The notes under the pieces: generated by a model
Seen by the model: only the letters and a program-made list of their open reading frames with translations
Database searches by the model: none
What the model was told of the DNA's origin: nothing
Program-made: the position numbers and the translations under genes
Part shown: positions 10,633-23,045 of the stretch, in pieces
Layout of the letters: each line of letters opens with the position of its first letter
How positions within the stretch are numbered: the first letter of the stretch is position 1
Assembly (NCBI GenBank): GCA_011316305.1
Contig: SAUG01000077.1
Span: forward strand, 357,712 to 421,711
Source of the DNA: Rusavskia elegans
Taxonomy: Eukaryota; Ascomycota; Lecanoromycetes; Teloschistales; Teloschistaceae
Length of the DNA stretch: 64,000 nucleotides
Reading direction: 5' to 3'

Positions 10633-12358
10633 ATGAAACGGAAGTTCTCTTTCTCTTCGCTACGCCTTGTACGTACTCGATCTTGGCTGTTACTCCCTCG
10701 TCCTTGCATTGGAGAAAACACTACGTCTACTTTGCGTGTGTACAAGTTCCCACTGACGTTCACTGTAGAAGCTCTCTTCAGCAACAGCCGAAGATGCCAT
10801 CACACCCGAAGGACTTGATTCTCCACCCTACAGCCCAACCCCATCCTGCATGGAACGTCCAGTAGTCCCACCTCACATAATCGCTGAGCTTCGAGTATGT
10901 TGTGCCATCGTGGTCAACGAGACAAATCCGCCAGAATATGATGACGTTCCCGATCATCGAGAGATGCTCAAGAAATACATTGCCGAACGTGACGCTCAAA
11001 AGGCTCAAGCAGAGAAAACCACTGCAAAAGAGGAACGAAGGGTGTCCACTCGGCCTCAACGCAAGCGTGACTCGACCACCGATGCAACTGGCTCCACCCC
11101 TTATCGCCACGTTCCGCAGAATGCAGCCTCCAACTTCGAAGCTACGGCCAGTGTCCGAAAACCCTCATTGAGCTACCTTGATATACCGAGCGTTGAGCCA
11201 TTGGAACCATGTCATACTAAAGCATCCAGCAAGAAGCCCCAGGAGCGAAATGAGGCCTTGGAAACTATACGTACAGCCATGGACGCTCGGCCGAAGACTT
11301 CCGCTGCTGCCTGTATAGATTATTCCGGGCCATCAGTGGAGTCGAGTAATTCGACCTCAAGGAGTACGACTACCTACAACGAATTCAATCGTCCGTCGAC
11401 CGGTCAGACTTCTCTGGCTATCACACCGGGAGACGATAAGCGATGTTCTTACACTGCAGGCCGTACTTCTGAGCCGGACCCCGAGTCATCTTCCATCGCA
11501 GATGCCAGTGCCAAAGTCTGGATGGCCCAAGAACTCGCTCGACGAAGAGCTGAATACCAAAGCACTGGACAGGCTGCAAGACCTGCAAGCCGAGCGACGA
11601 TGCAAAGACCTGGTAGTAGAGCCGGCAGTATTGCAGGAAGTGTTCTCGAAGGCGTCCGGGATTACATCAAGCCTCGAGCCAGCATGGACAGCGTACGCTC
11701 GGAATACAATTTGTCCCGAACTCAGAGCCGCAGCGGAAGTATCAGGAGCAACAAATCAAACACGTGGCACCGAGTCAAGGGGCTCAGGAGGAAGAACAGC
11801 TGGAGTTCATTCCGCAGTGCCACCGTCGAACCGGAACCGACTACCAGCACAGCGCCCGACGGGGGAGTCAACTTGAATCGGGCACTACCCGCCCTTCCCG
11901 GGTTGGATTCGTACAAGGAGAAGAAGTCTAAGCCAACTCATATCGCACAGCTCATCGGCGGTAACAACCGGGCCAAGAGCGTGCCAAATGCAAGAGCGCT
12001 CCAACCCCCTGCAACAGTCAGACCCAGCGGGATGGTCCGCAACGTGAGTAATCCTGAGGATATCAAGAGGCAGGCGGACTTGAAAAGGGCTGTCGAGGAG
12101 AAGATGGGGATCGGATCAATCACCGAATCACAACATCTGCAATCCCTTCCACCTGTCCAAGGAAACAATTTCTATACCATGGATCAAGCTAGCAGATCGA
12201 TGGTTGCAACCCCAACCGGTGCTCCGACTAACATGCCTCGACCGGCAACAGCCACCGCAGGCGAGACCAAGAAACCTGGACTGAGGAAGAAGCTGAGGCG
12301 TTTTTGGACGTTTTCCGGTGATAAGCCGAAGATGGGGAAGATGGTTGCCACCAATTAG
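10633..12358 (+). CDS. Hypothetical disordered Ser/Arg-rich protein
   Basis: Two exons (10633-10668, 10769-12358), 541 aa. The small first exon MKRKFSFSSLRL joins in frame to a run leading into CMERPVVPPHIIAELRVCC, so the internal Met at 10850 is probably not the start. After roughly residue 80 the protein is low-complexity and polar, rich in Ser, Thr, Arg and Pro. It has a basic Ser/Arg segment (RPGSRAGSIAGSVLEGVRDY and later WHRVKGLRRKNSW) and a basic end (KKPGLRKKLRRFWTFSG). No signal peptide, membrane helix or catalytic motif is visible. The conserved-looking islands are the N-terminal about 70 residues and the C-terminal KKLRRFW segment. I do not recognise the family. A scaffold or membrane-proximal regulatory role is possible but unsupported. 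Confidence 0.7.
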
Positions 12359-12835
12359 TGTTTTCTTTTCGTTTCATATGTCAAAATCTCCCTCTTCATG
12401 TGTTTATGAGTAATGGCGTCCTTAATGGGCCACGGAAGCAGTGCCATCTATCAGGCGGGGGTCGGCAGTCTTGGGAAGAGCATTTTGAGGCCCAGGATGG
12501 TCCCTATGTCGGAAAGGGAGTAATATATAATTAGGTCCTTACTTCATCGTATCAGGTTCGATACAAACTGCAGCAGTTTTATTGAGTATGTGTTCGGTAA
12601 TCACTTGAAGAATTAACGTCTGAAATTGAATCGTGGGCTTGTTCACCGGCCAATCCCATCTTGCATCTCCGCTGTGAACTCAGGAGACAGACATTGAATA
12701 GTCACGTGAACGTCTTCTCCTTATCGGTATCAGTAAATAAGCCTCGGCTGTCATTTCTCACGAACAACTCCCTCCAGTGACTAGAACTCAGCCTACAACG
12801 TACACTGAAGCTGTCTTATATTCCTCAAGTCCGTC
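12359..12835. other. Intergenic
   Basis: 3' flank of the disordered-protein gene and upstream region of the enoyl-CoA isomerase-like gene. No further feature seen. Confidence 0.5.
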
Positions 12836-13730
12836 ATGCCTCCCATGCCGCCTTTGTTTAGGCTCGCTCTTGAGCCCGAAGGCAGCATCACGTGTACCCA
12901 ACCCTCGCAGAGAGTCTACCTTCTTACCTTCGATTCTCCTCCAGACAACCGCCTTACGCCTGAATTCTGTGCAGCCTTCGTCTTGGCCCTCGATATTGTA
13001 GATCTCCGGTTCGACAAAGGAGTTATCATAACTACATCCGCCCTCCCGAAATTTTATAGCAATGGTTTGGATCTCGAATCCGCCTTCAAGTCCAAGTCGT
13101 TCTTCCCTGACAGCCTTTATCCGCTTTGGAAACGATTGTTGACGTACGTCTTGTCTACATCTCTGTTACGGAAAACACTTCTGGATTACTTCTCATGCAG
13201 CTGAACTTGACAACAGCTACCCCATGCCCACCATCGCCCTTATCAATGGCCACGCCTTCGCCGCCGGCATCATGACAGCCACAATGCACGACTACCGCTT
13301 CATGAATCCCCATCGTGGCTTCATCTGCCTCAACGAACTCGAATTCGGCGCCCCCCTCAAAGCCCCCATGTCCAGCATCTTCCGACAGAAGCTACCGAAT
13401 CCGAATACTTATCGTACAATGGTGCTGGAAGCGAAGAGATTCAATGCCCTTGAAGCTTTGCAAGAAGGTATCGTGGATGGATTGGGTATGGTACCTGAGG
13501 TCCTGAAGTTCGTTCAGGAGATGGGACTTGTGGACAAGGCGAAGAGTGGGGTCTATGGACAATTGAAGGCCGAAATGTGGAGAGAGACGGTGGCATATCT
13601 GGATGATTATGTGGGAAGTGAGAAGTTGATTGAGGAGAGGATTCGAGGGGAGGAGCGGCGTCAAGAGCGGTGCGAGAGGAGGGTTGCCGAGTGGGAGAAG
13701 TCGAAAGATCAGAAAGGTGCAAAGTTGTGA
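12836..13730 (+). CDS. Enoyl-CoA hydratase/isomerase family protein, peroxisomal (AKL end)
   Basis: Two exons (12836-13143, 13217-13730), 273 aa. Crotonase-fold enzymes act on fatty acyl-CoA esters; the closest look is to fungal and plant peroxisomal delta3,delta2-enoyl-CoA isomerases, which move double bonds so that unsaturated fatty acids can enter beta-oxidation. Visible crotonase elements are FYSNGLDLESAF (first oxyanion strand), PTIALINGHAFAAGIMTATMHDYRFM (second oxyanion loop, with AAG in place of the usual GGG) and FICLNELEFGAPL, which contains the acidic position of isomerases. The last three residues are AKL, a canonical PTS1 peroxisomal import signal. A charged helix (EERRQERCERRVAEWEK) precedes it. 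Isomerase rather than hydratase activity is inferred from the single acidic residue and the peroxisomal signal. Confidence 0.88.
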
Positions 13731-14266
13731 TATCCAGGAATCCTTTAAGGCCGTATCCCGGGCTCTAAGAGGCTACCAATCCGGGTGGAAAAAGAACAAA
13801 GCAAGCCAGAAGGGCCTAGGCTGATTAAACAGCTATTAGGCTTTTCCAGATCCAGGGTCTCGATACCGATCTTCGTCGTGGTCTGCGGGTATCATCATAC
13901 CTTCAGCTCGCGGAGGCCCTCACCCTGGACAAAGTCTCTACCACAATATCGACAGTGCGCGGCAATGCCATTTGAGAATAGTAACCTCTGGCTTCCGCAA
14001 TAATGAATACTGAAACATTCTGGGCTGCTATCAAGGACCGCTTTGAGCTCAACGCTCTTATTTGGTTCCCGCCGACGAGGGAATCAAATAGTCGAGCCTC
14101 ACCGATACATTTGCAATCGGTCCATCGAGCGACCACGCTACTTGGCACATCGAGTTTCGACTATGTACAAAAGTGCTATCATGTCGATACCAAGATTCAT
14201 CAGCATCAGCACCCCGATGCGTGCCTTCAACCCTTATCCAAAACCGCTCTCGTGGATCTCCGCCTA
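13731..14266. other. Intergenic, convergent 3' flanks
   Basis: Lies between the 3' ends of the convergent isomerase-like and secreted-protein genes. Short frames here, such as 14003-14347 (+), overlap the terminal exon of the secreted protein and show no domain. Confidence 0.5.
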
Positions 14267-15323
14267 TCAGGTAATGGCATTCGCAACGCTGTTCTGTGCC
14301 ACGATAATATAACCTGCAAACACCACGCTCCGTCAGCATTCCAATGACAGAATCCCACCCACCAACGCAAAGGAACGAACAACTCACTTGGATACAACGG
14401 ATCGAACGGCTCCCCCGTATCCCTCTCCGTCTCTGTCCTTCGCGGCAATCTCTTTAGGTTCGCACTCGCGACATTCACTGTTGCATCACCTTGACAGCCC
14501 TCGATCATTTGCCCAAAAATATCCGCTTTACATCGATCATAAGTTGGGAGGAGTGAGCTATTGTTTGGAACCCAGAAGCCGAGCGAGCAGTTGAATGCAC
14601 CTGCAAATCGGATCCGAAAAACGTCAGTATGTGTAAGAGAGAGTGAGAAAGAGGAAGAGAAAGATCGAAAACCCCAAGATAAGATGGAAGCTCTTCGGTT
14701 CCAAGCGACGAACAAACAATCCACAACCAACCCCAGGAACTCCAGACTAAACAGACCAATAAATCCAAAAAAACACGCAACCACCCCAGCATCCAAGCCT
14801 CATAGCTCTCACCACATAAATGAATAAACATTCCAAGAAAAGACTCACCAACAGGCGCCACCCCCCAAACCCACCTCTCCCTCCCCGCTCCCACCTGCCC
14901 CTGCCTCCCCACATACTCCAACAAGACACACGCGACATTCACAATCGCCGCGCAACTTCCCCAATCAATCGTATACCCCGTCCTATCTTGCGTACAATTA
15001 AGGTGGAACGGATTCTGCTCCTCCAAGCTAAGATCGACTTTGCTGTTGCAGGTTGATTTTGAGGCGGGCTTGGCGGAGGAGTCTTGGTTTGTGGGGGGCC
15101 CACAAGGATCAGGGAGGAGGGGGGTGGATGTGCCCCAGATGTGGAGGCTGGTGTTGGTGGTGATGGTTGTGGTGTCGTTGTCGGAGGCGGTGGGGGAGGT
15201 AGGGAGGCGAGGGTCATTGACGCGGGGGTTTGTGCCTGGGGTCGGGAAGGCGAAGGTGTAGGGTGGGAGGGGAAGGAGAGTAGTGAGGAATAGGGGTCCG
15301 AGGTTTTGAAGTGGGTATCTCAT
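14267..15323 (-). CDS. Secreted cysteine-containing protein of unknown function
   Basis: Three exons (15323-14849, 14600-14388, 14313-14267), 244 aa. The N terminus MRYPLQNLGPLFLTTLL is a plausible signal peptide, followed by a Pro/Thr/Ser-rich segment (LPTSPTASDNDTTTITT). The mature part holds eight cysteines, in contexts DPCGPP, STCNSK, LNCTQD, WGSCAAIVNVACVLL, AFNCSLG, DRCKADIF and GCQG. The spacing suggests disulfide bonds and an extracellular location. The end is NVASANLKRLPRRTETERD...PSYIIVAQNSVANAIT. Start choice: an upstream in-frame Met near 15518 would add 65 residues before the signal peptide, so the later Met is preferred. I do not recognise the family. A cell-surface or effector-type role is possible but unsupported. 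Confidence 0.65.
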
Positions 15324-15897
15324 TCTGAGGTTGAGAAGAAGAAAAGGGATGTAGAAAGTCGAAAGGAAACGTATATGAAGCTTGAAGTAAAAGTCAATCC
15401 TAGACTCTTGATACAACCCTGTTAGAGCAAAAATTCGATTACGAGAAGAATTATCAGTTCCGCTTGGAAAAGTTGCATCATCTACATCACCTCTCATCAG
15501 AAAACACAGCAGCAGCACATTTTTCTTCTTCTCCGATCGTATCGTACAGAAGATTCATTCCCCACCGATCTTCTTCTCATAAGGAGACGAGTCCGACATG
15601 ACGATTGGAAAAAAAATGCCGGGGCTAGAGTACAAGAAGCGCGACTTGCGACATTGGTATTGTGGTAGAGGCTCGCATACTGATGTAACCAGCGGGCTGA
15701 TTGTTGGGCTGATTGACCATTAATTCACCATGAATACCAAGATCTCTGCTTCGAATGGTTTAGGAGGAGGGGGAGATAGAGTGGAGATGCTGGATTTGTA
15801 TTTCATTTGGGATGAAATGGGATATTGGGCATGTGAGAGTGTATGTACATCAAAATACCAAAAACCCATATCTAAAAGCTCGTGTATAATCCAAGAG

Positions 15898-15937
<40 letters not shown>

Positions 15938-16043
15938 CTTAGAGTTCATGCTCATTGGCAATAGAAAAATAAGTAAAAGATGAAAGGTAAACGACGTGGA
16001 CGAGATACGTATACGATAAGATGGGCAATATCCATTCATCTAT
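15324..16043. other. Intergenic with TG microsatellite
   Basis: Upstream region of the secreted protein and 3' flank of the acyl-CoA synthetase gene. Apart from the dinucleotide repeat at 15901-15935 I see nothing. Confidence 0.5.
15901..15935. repeat. (TG)n microsatellite
   Basis: About 17 uninterrupted TG units, flanked by unique sequence. Likely length-polymorphic. Confidence 0.97.
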
Positions 16044-18331
16044 CTACCTGACCCGATCCACCGACCTTTCTCCAAGAAGCCTCATACCCTCTTCCCTCAA
16101 CTTGAATTTCTGGATCTTGCCGCTTGCGGTTTTGGGGTAGTCGGATACCCAGAATACATATTTTGGTACTTTCAAGATCAGATCATCAACATCTACCAAG
16201 CACTGGATGGGATGGCCAGGTAGGGTAGGGATATATCACTCACCTAGATGATGACTCAAGTTCTCTCTTACCCAGCTCCTTATCTCCTCATCCATCACCT
16301 CCTCCTCCTGCCCTCCCATCTCTGCGCCCATCTTGTCCTTGGTAGCAGCCCTCACGACAAAAGCCGCCACAACCTCCCCATACCTCTCATCCGGCAGCCC
16401 GACAACACTGACGTCCTTAACCTTCGGGTTGGCGAGAAGGCAGTTTTCGATTTCGAGCGGGTGGATGTTTTCGCCCCCGCGGATGATGAGGTCTTTGATG
16501 CGGCCGGTGATTTTGAGGTAGCCGTTTGAATCCATGAGGGCTTCGTCGCCGGTCTAGGTCCAAAACACAAGGATGTCAACCCGCTCCGCCAGTCGAAGGG
16601 ATAGGAGATGGGGATATTGAAGGAGAGGGAGAGACCTACATGCATCCATACTTTTCCAGTGTCATCTTTTAGCATGACTTCTGCGGTTTTCGAGGGATCG
16701 CCCCAGTACTCTTTCATTACTAGATACCCACTCACTGCCAACTCGCCTCTCTCCCTGACCGGTAACACTCTGGATTTATTGGCTGGATCCACGATCTTGG
16801 CCTCAACGTGCGGAAGCAGTCTCCCAACACTATCGATCCTCTTCTCCATCGGATCATCTGTCGTCGTCATCGCCGACACAGGACTCGTCTCCGTCATGCC
16901 ATAGCAAATAGTCAATTCGGTCAGATTCAACACCTTATGCAACCTCCGCATCAACTCAGCAGGAATACTCGATCCCGCCGCGATCCCCGTCCGCAGATGC
17001 TCAAACCCCTCATAGGGCACGGAACCGTTGGCCAAGAGTTCGAGTTCGGCGAGGAACATGGTGGGAACGCCATACAAGGCTGTGCATTTCTCATCTTGCA
17101 CTGCTTTTAAGGTGGCGAAGGGGTCGAAGGCTTCGGAGGGGAAGACGATGGAGGAGCCGTGGGTTGCCGTGGCCATGTAGCCGAGGATGCAGCCGAAGCA
17201 GTGGAATAGGGGCGGAGGGCAGCAGATGATGTCGGTGGGCGTGAGGAGCATTCTGTCACCGATGCTTTTGCCGTTGTTGAGGATTGAGCGGTGGGTTAGG
17301 CAGGCGGCTTTAGGGAGGGAGGTGGTGCCGGAGGTGAATTGGATGTTGATGATGTCGTCTGGGGATGAAGATGGGTCCGCGTTGGAAGTGCTGGAGTTGG
17401 TATGTGAAAGGACATCGTTGAAGTTGAGTAGGGGTTTCAGGTTTGAGGCGTCGACTCGGCCATCGGAGTTCTCTACGAGGATGATTTGCTGCAGAGATGG
17501 CACTGATTCCGACTGTAGCTTCTGTCTTTGAAAGTCAGGGATGATCTGCTGTAGCAGAGGGACATTCGATCGTGGAGGTTTCCTGGGAATGTTGGTCTCG
17601 GCTCCGATGATGAGATGAGAGGCTTCCAGATGGTTGAGCGCTGCAGTTACTTGGGTAGCATTGAATGCAGGGTTTAACGGAACCTGCAAATAAGTCAGAA
17701 ACAGCTTTTGATCTCAATACCCTATTGCGATAACGTCCGGTCTGAACCACTATCCGCAATTTTGTCAAACCAAGCTCCTCAATGGATCCTTTCGAATCTA
17801 CATCCCTCCGACTGACTGGCAGGAAGGGCATCCGATACCTCGAGTGACATCCTCGACACCTCGATTGCCAGCCAAATGGAGACCCACCAGTGTATGGTAT
17901 TCTCTCGCTCTTCGACCATCTCTCCCTGCAGCTCCTGACAAAGACTCACCAGCACAGCTCCAAGCTTGAAAACCGCATACGTAGCCTTCTCCACCATCAG
18001 TCTCCATGATCAACCCCCCGATAAACCCCATGCGAATCCCATGATCTTACAATAGCATACTCGATATAATTCCCCAAGCTCACAGCCACCCTATCCCCCT
18101 TCTTGACCCCAACATTCCTCAATCCTTGGCTCAAAGCGTTGCTCTTCCGATCAAGATCATCGTAGGTCAAACGTATCTGCTGATGCCGGGAGACGACACT
18201 GTGGTGCTGCCATGTTCAATTGGGTTTTCTCGGATTTGGCTTAAATCGAGGCAAGCTTACGCCGTACGGTCACCGAATTGGGAGACGATGGAGGCGAAAT
18301 GCTGGCCTATCGTCTGGTCAAGGAGAGGAGG
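16044..18331 (-). CDS. AMP-binding acyl-CoA synthetase-like enzyme (5' end unresolved)
   Basis: Six exons (18331-18261, 18198-18051, 17985-17950, 17683-16640, 16553-16244, 16168-16044) give 577 aa in frame; the first exon extends further upstream. ANL-superfamily enzymes activate a carboxylic acid with ATP to an acyl-AMP and then a thioester. The motifs run in order: [35 protein letters not shown], the P-loop [74 protein letters not shown], and the C-terminal catalytic lysine [15 protein letters not shown]. This matches medium-chain acyl-CoA ligases of the ACSF2 type; the substrate is not readable. An upstream frame beginning MARSESSILSAF (near 18486) would suit a mitochondrial leader, but I found no splice joining it in phase. 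Confidence 0.9.
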
Positions 18332-18799
18332 CTGCAGCGAGTCAGATCGAATTGAAACCTCGATGGAGGGAGCAAGGTACCGTGGAGGGACCTCGAGCGT
18401 AGGATTCCGTGAGCAATTGTCGCCGCTTCGGCGTAATCGCTACAGGCCGGAACAAACGCAGAGAGAATGGACGACTCAGAGCGCGCCATGGAGGCTGACG
18501 CATGTTGGGTGATCATTGGGATGAACGATTCGCTGGTCGAAAGGCACTGGAGGGTGGAGGAGAGGGGAGGGGGCCGGTTGGGCGGAAGGGAGGGGAGGGG
18601 AGGGGTGGGAAGAGGGGAGCGCCATCGAGCACGATCGTGTTATTATATGTTGCAGGGGCGGCAACAAGAACCGCATCGAGAGCCCAGTCTACAAGTATGA
18701 TGCCAGAGAGGATACTGCATATATCAATTTCGGCTTTCTCTAAGCTGACGTTCAGAGGTCGCTATGATAATCGACGCCCTCTCCTGACGACGCCTGTTC
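18332..18799. other. 5' region of the acyl-CoA synthetase gene; G-rich tract
   Basis: Should contain the missing first coding exon of the acyl-CoA synthetase gene on the minus strand. It also carries a G-run cluster on the plus strand at 18588-18609 (five or more runs of three to four G). The left-hand end of the LAM gene begins at 18800. Confidence 0.45.
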
Positions 18800-21700
18800 C
18801 TATTGGGGTATATCTTCGTGCTTCTCCGTCTTCTTTTGCTGTACAGCTGCTTTCAATGCTGCCAATCTCTCCTCCGTCACCATGATCGCATGATCAACTT
18901 CCCGTTCATTCATTGCCTCCTCCGCCATCTTGGCCTTGAACCCTTGACTTTGCAGATATCGACTTCTCTGTGCCCGGATCTCGGACGGCGATTTCGCTTG
19001 TCCTGAAGTTGGATTTAACATGTCTTGCATTCCCATCCGGTTCTCTAGCCATTTCCACAACTCGCTCTCCTCCGTCCGCCATATTTCTTCGTACGCAGCC
19101 ATGCGCTCCGGGCCAGACATCGTAGAAAACCCCACTTGGTTTCCAGCATGTCGAGCCTTGGGGCCTCGGAACCAGCTGATGAGTAATAGGAACATGAGGA
19201 AGCCAATGATCATGTTTGAGCTGACCAGAGGACTGACAATATCAGCCACGGGCCCGAGCATGCCATGCACAGGTTCGAAAACGCCCCAGCTGGGATCCTG
19301 TTTAGGAGCAGCGCTTTCTTTAACTTTCTCAACCACCGCCTCCGATGCGTCGCCGTCTCCCTTCCTCCTCTTGCCTTTCTTGAGCTTAGATCCTCCCGTG
19401 CCTGCTCGTGCTCGAGAGACGACCCCAGCCTTGAGCGCTTTCATGAGATCATCCGCATACGTCTGCTGTCCGTCGTTCGCACCTTTCTCAATGGGCCCTG
19501 TAACTGTGTTAATGGCTATAATGCCACAAGTACGATAAGACACAGCCTACCTTTCAACCAACTCTTACCGGTCCACTCAACTGTGCAGTTGATAAGGACC
19601 CTCGTAGAATTACCTGGTGCCCACATCAGGCAATATCGTGTTTTGACACTGAAAACATTGCCACTTGGCACATCAGGCGTTTGCGTGGTGATAGTAACAG
19701 ATACCGCCTTTTCCAGATCGAAGGCATCCAGGTTCTCAGTCGAGAGGCACTTGGTTGACTTTGGGCCAATAGCAGCGTACAGTGGCTTGATGTACGAGTA
19801 GAACCGCGTTGGTTTCTCCTCCGTCAATCCCTTCTTGTCATCTTCCATTTGCAATTCCGTGACTTTGAGCTCGTCGAGCATCCATTTGCTGATGAATCCA
19901 CCAGAAGCGGCTCCAAACATCATCGAATATATCTTCCCCAAAGGTGCCGGAATCACTTCATCTTTGAGCGCTTTGGAGTAATGGGTGTCGCCATCGCTGC
20001 ATTCGGTCGGGCCATGGGTCGCTGGTCCTGGGAAATCCGGGGTTGCTGCACTGATGGCGGCAGCCTTGTCTCCAGCTTTGCTGTCGCTTTGCGTAGGGAT
20101 ACCTCCGGCGGCAGAACCTATTGCATTCCCTAAATTGGATGCTTTACGACTAACGGGACGAGGCTCACTTATATCATCACCACCATTGGCTGTAGTGTTG
20201 GCCGCAGTATTGGCCGCAGTATTGGCTGCGTTGTTGATGATACTGCCTGCTTCGTCTTCGTCCTCCTCGTCCTCGTCGTAGACTTCCTCTTCTGAACTCT
20301 CAGAACCATCGTCGCTGGCGCTGGGCTCGACCTTCTCCGTCTTGTCGCCCGTTCCTCCGGCCTCAATCCGGGCTCCATTCAAAGAACTCTTCAGGTTGGG
20401 ATGACTGAGCTTCCATATGCCAATCAGCAAATCATACGTTGCTTCTCGGCTCAGGAGACTCCGGAATGTGTGTCGTGCTTGAAGCGTCTGTATAGCGATA
20501 GCGTTAGGAAATACTACAGCTGTATTTTCCTTCTCGACTGATACAATTTCATCAAAGCTGATAACTAGCATGGTAACCCACCCAAGGATGTTACTACTAA
20601 AGCAGATATGGCCCTCGGAAATGTATATCCTGCCGGCGAGGAGTATTTCCTTTTGCAAAGCACAACTATAGTCTTCGATCAGGTAATCGTCCTCTGGAAC
20701 ACTACGGAAAGTCTGATGGAAGTCCTTGTTCCGTTTCTTGTTCGCTACCGCAAAGCCAGTCAGCTTAGGTGTGCTCCCGTTGACCGACGGATTAGCTAGG
20801 CCAGCGTGACCAGCAGCGATTGCCGCACCGATTGTGGTGGTTCCGGTAGCTGAAGAGCTGTTCCGGTGTCTCCGGGCAACAGCGCCAACTCTGCTTCGAA
20901 CGCTTCCACTGCGGCGGATTCCTTTCTCCCCTTCGAATATACTTCCGTTAGGAGGCGTTTTGTCACCTGTAATGCTGTTCTCATAGATTGACCTTGGCTT
21001 GACCCCTGCAATATCTTCGGCAACGGGAGTAGACGTAGGCTCCGCAGTTTTCTCGCTGAAAGCAGCTGAAACGGCGCGCAGAGCCTGGGCATCTTCGACT
21101 CGTGCCGTCGCCTCGTCACGCTGTACAAGTTGACCGTCTAAGCCTCGTCCATTCGAGCCATTGGCGAACGACGGGAAGGTTGAGGATCTACTTGTAGCAG
21201 GTACATTGGAAGAAATGCCCAGGTGATCGAGACTAAGGTCGCCTGAACCAAGAGTATCTATGGCAAGTGGCTTCTTCTCGTCTACAAATGATCCATCGGC
21301 ACGCTCGACCAGTGCAGATGAGTCTTCCACGTCTTTGCTGCCTTCATCAGCGGGAACGGGAGCGCTCTTCGGTCTTGGGGGTTGGTTCGAGATGGTATTC
21401 GATAGCGTGTTGGCAGCATTTTGAGCCGTTGTGAATAGAGATGAAAAGAACCCTCCAGCGCCACCAGGCGAGCTTTGAGCCCCAGGTGTACGAACACCGG
21501 GTGTTTTACTCTCCTCGATCGTCGGTGTCAGAGGGGCGGAGATGGCATTCGCGAGCCTGCTTGGGGGCAGACCTCCACTTTCTGATCTCACACGACGATG
21601 AGATATCTTGTTCCCAGAGGACAATGCGATCGCATTGGCGCTGCTACCACTAGAGGTTTGCTTTAGGGTTGGGGAATTTTCCGGGCCATTGCTACGTTGA

Positions 21701-23045
21701 TCCGTAGGAGTGGGTGGGGTAACTGTCGTCAAGGGCGTTTGAAGACCAGCACTTGTTGGAGTCTTAGGAGTGGTGCTGATTGGGGGGAGGTCCCTCGCGA
21801 CAACGGTGGAGCTTCTAATATTGCCTTGCGTAGGTTGAGAGGAGACCGCGTTCGCTTGTGACTGGCCCCGCGGTTTGTTGCTGTTCTGCTTCTCGGTGGC
21901 TAACATGCTTCCTCGGGAGTTGCCACTGCCCGTCGAAATGATCGAAGCCCGATCTGGACTCTGGGGCGGACTGTCTGCCTTCTTCTTCGAACTAGATTTG
22001 AAGACTTCCTTGATGCGTGTTCCAGGGGAGACACCTCGTCCATCGCTCTTGGACTCCGTCTCTTTTGTATTGGTGGATGAGCCCGGCTGGATATAGGCCA
22101 TTGTCGCAGCATGTTTGGGCGCCAGAATTGCCGTTTCCGAAGGGTCCGGTGGGGTGACGGTGAAGGTAGCAGCTTTTTGGTACTGGGGGCTTTGGAAGGT
22201 CGGACCATTTAGATTGGAAGGATCGTGCGCGTCAACAGGAGTGGTCGTCTTTATCAGCGGCGAGGATGAAGTGAGATAGCCTATATGAGACTGATGGCTC
22301 ACAAGTGGGGGCGCAGACAAAGGGCTGTCGAAATATCTGAAATCAGCAGAGAGCCTTGCACTAGCTCGGACGCATGGGATGAGCAATGACAACAAGTGAT
22401 GATTGGTTATGAGAGATGTCCAAGTGGTATCTGAGCATGTTTGTGGGTTAACAGTAAGTAATGCGTTGGGCGTTGGTGCTGACAGGCGCAGCCTCACCGC
22501 CGGCGGCAGGGCAGGATTCTCGCTTGTTTGCGGCAAGGATTCAATGCGGACTCATTGAAGGTCCTTTGTACTGTAGTATGAAATCGGATAACTTACGACT
22601 CCGTATCCGAATCGTTAGTCAAGAGACTGGCTTCTTCGCCGAAAGTACTTCGGCTCTTGTGCAGCGGTGCAGCGGCCGTAGCAGCTTGTTCACTGATGCT
22701 CCGCCCTCGGCCGTCCTCATCTTGAGCGGCGAGCTCTTCCTGTTCCTGGGCAGCTTGCTGGGCAGCTTTACGCTCCTTCCGCTTCTTTTGGATGCGATTG
22801 GGAATCAACTTGGATATACTGCCGGTGTTATTGGTGGAGAGGCCATCGTCAAAGCTTGAGCCCCTGCTGGCACGTATCTTGTCGCGGGAGGAGTCGATGG
22901 AGGAGCGAACGCTGTCACTGTTTTCGGGACCGTTGACTGAGACCTTGGAAGCGTTCTTCTTGCTTCCCCGCCGGGCCTTGCTCAGAACGCTCTTGAGGCC
23001 GCGCGTCGATGGTGCGGGGGAGACTTCTTTGGCCTCGCCGTCCAT
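18800..23045 (-). CDS. GRAM/VASt domain membrane protein, LAM/Ysp2-type sterol transfer protein
   Basis: Three exons (23045-22597, 22336-19551, 19497-18800), 1310 aa. LAM proteins sit in the ER at contacts with the plasma membrane or other organelles and shuttle sterol through the VASt (StART-like) domain. The N-terminal half is long, disordered and Ser/Pro-rich with basic KKRKERK and SSSKKK clusters. A GRAM domain follows (NKDFHQTFRSVPEDDYLIED ... ILLAGRIYISEGHICFSSNI ... SFDEIVSVEKENTAVVFPNA). After an acidic linker (SSEEEVYDEDEEDEDE) comes one VASt domain (EVIPAPLGKIYSMMF ... FYSYIKPLYAAIGPKSTKC ... INCTVEWTGKSWLKGPIEKG), with the second intron inside its last motif. A single helix (MIIGFLMFLLLISWF) and a coiled C-terminal tail end the protein. 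No BAR or PH domain is seen, so it is closer to the Lam5/6 or Ysp2 type than Sip3/Lam1. Confidence 0.9.
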
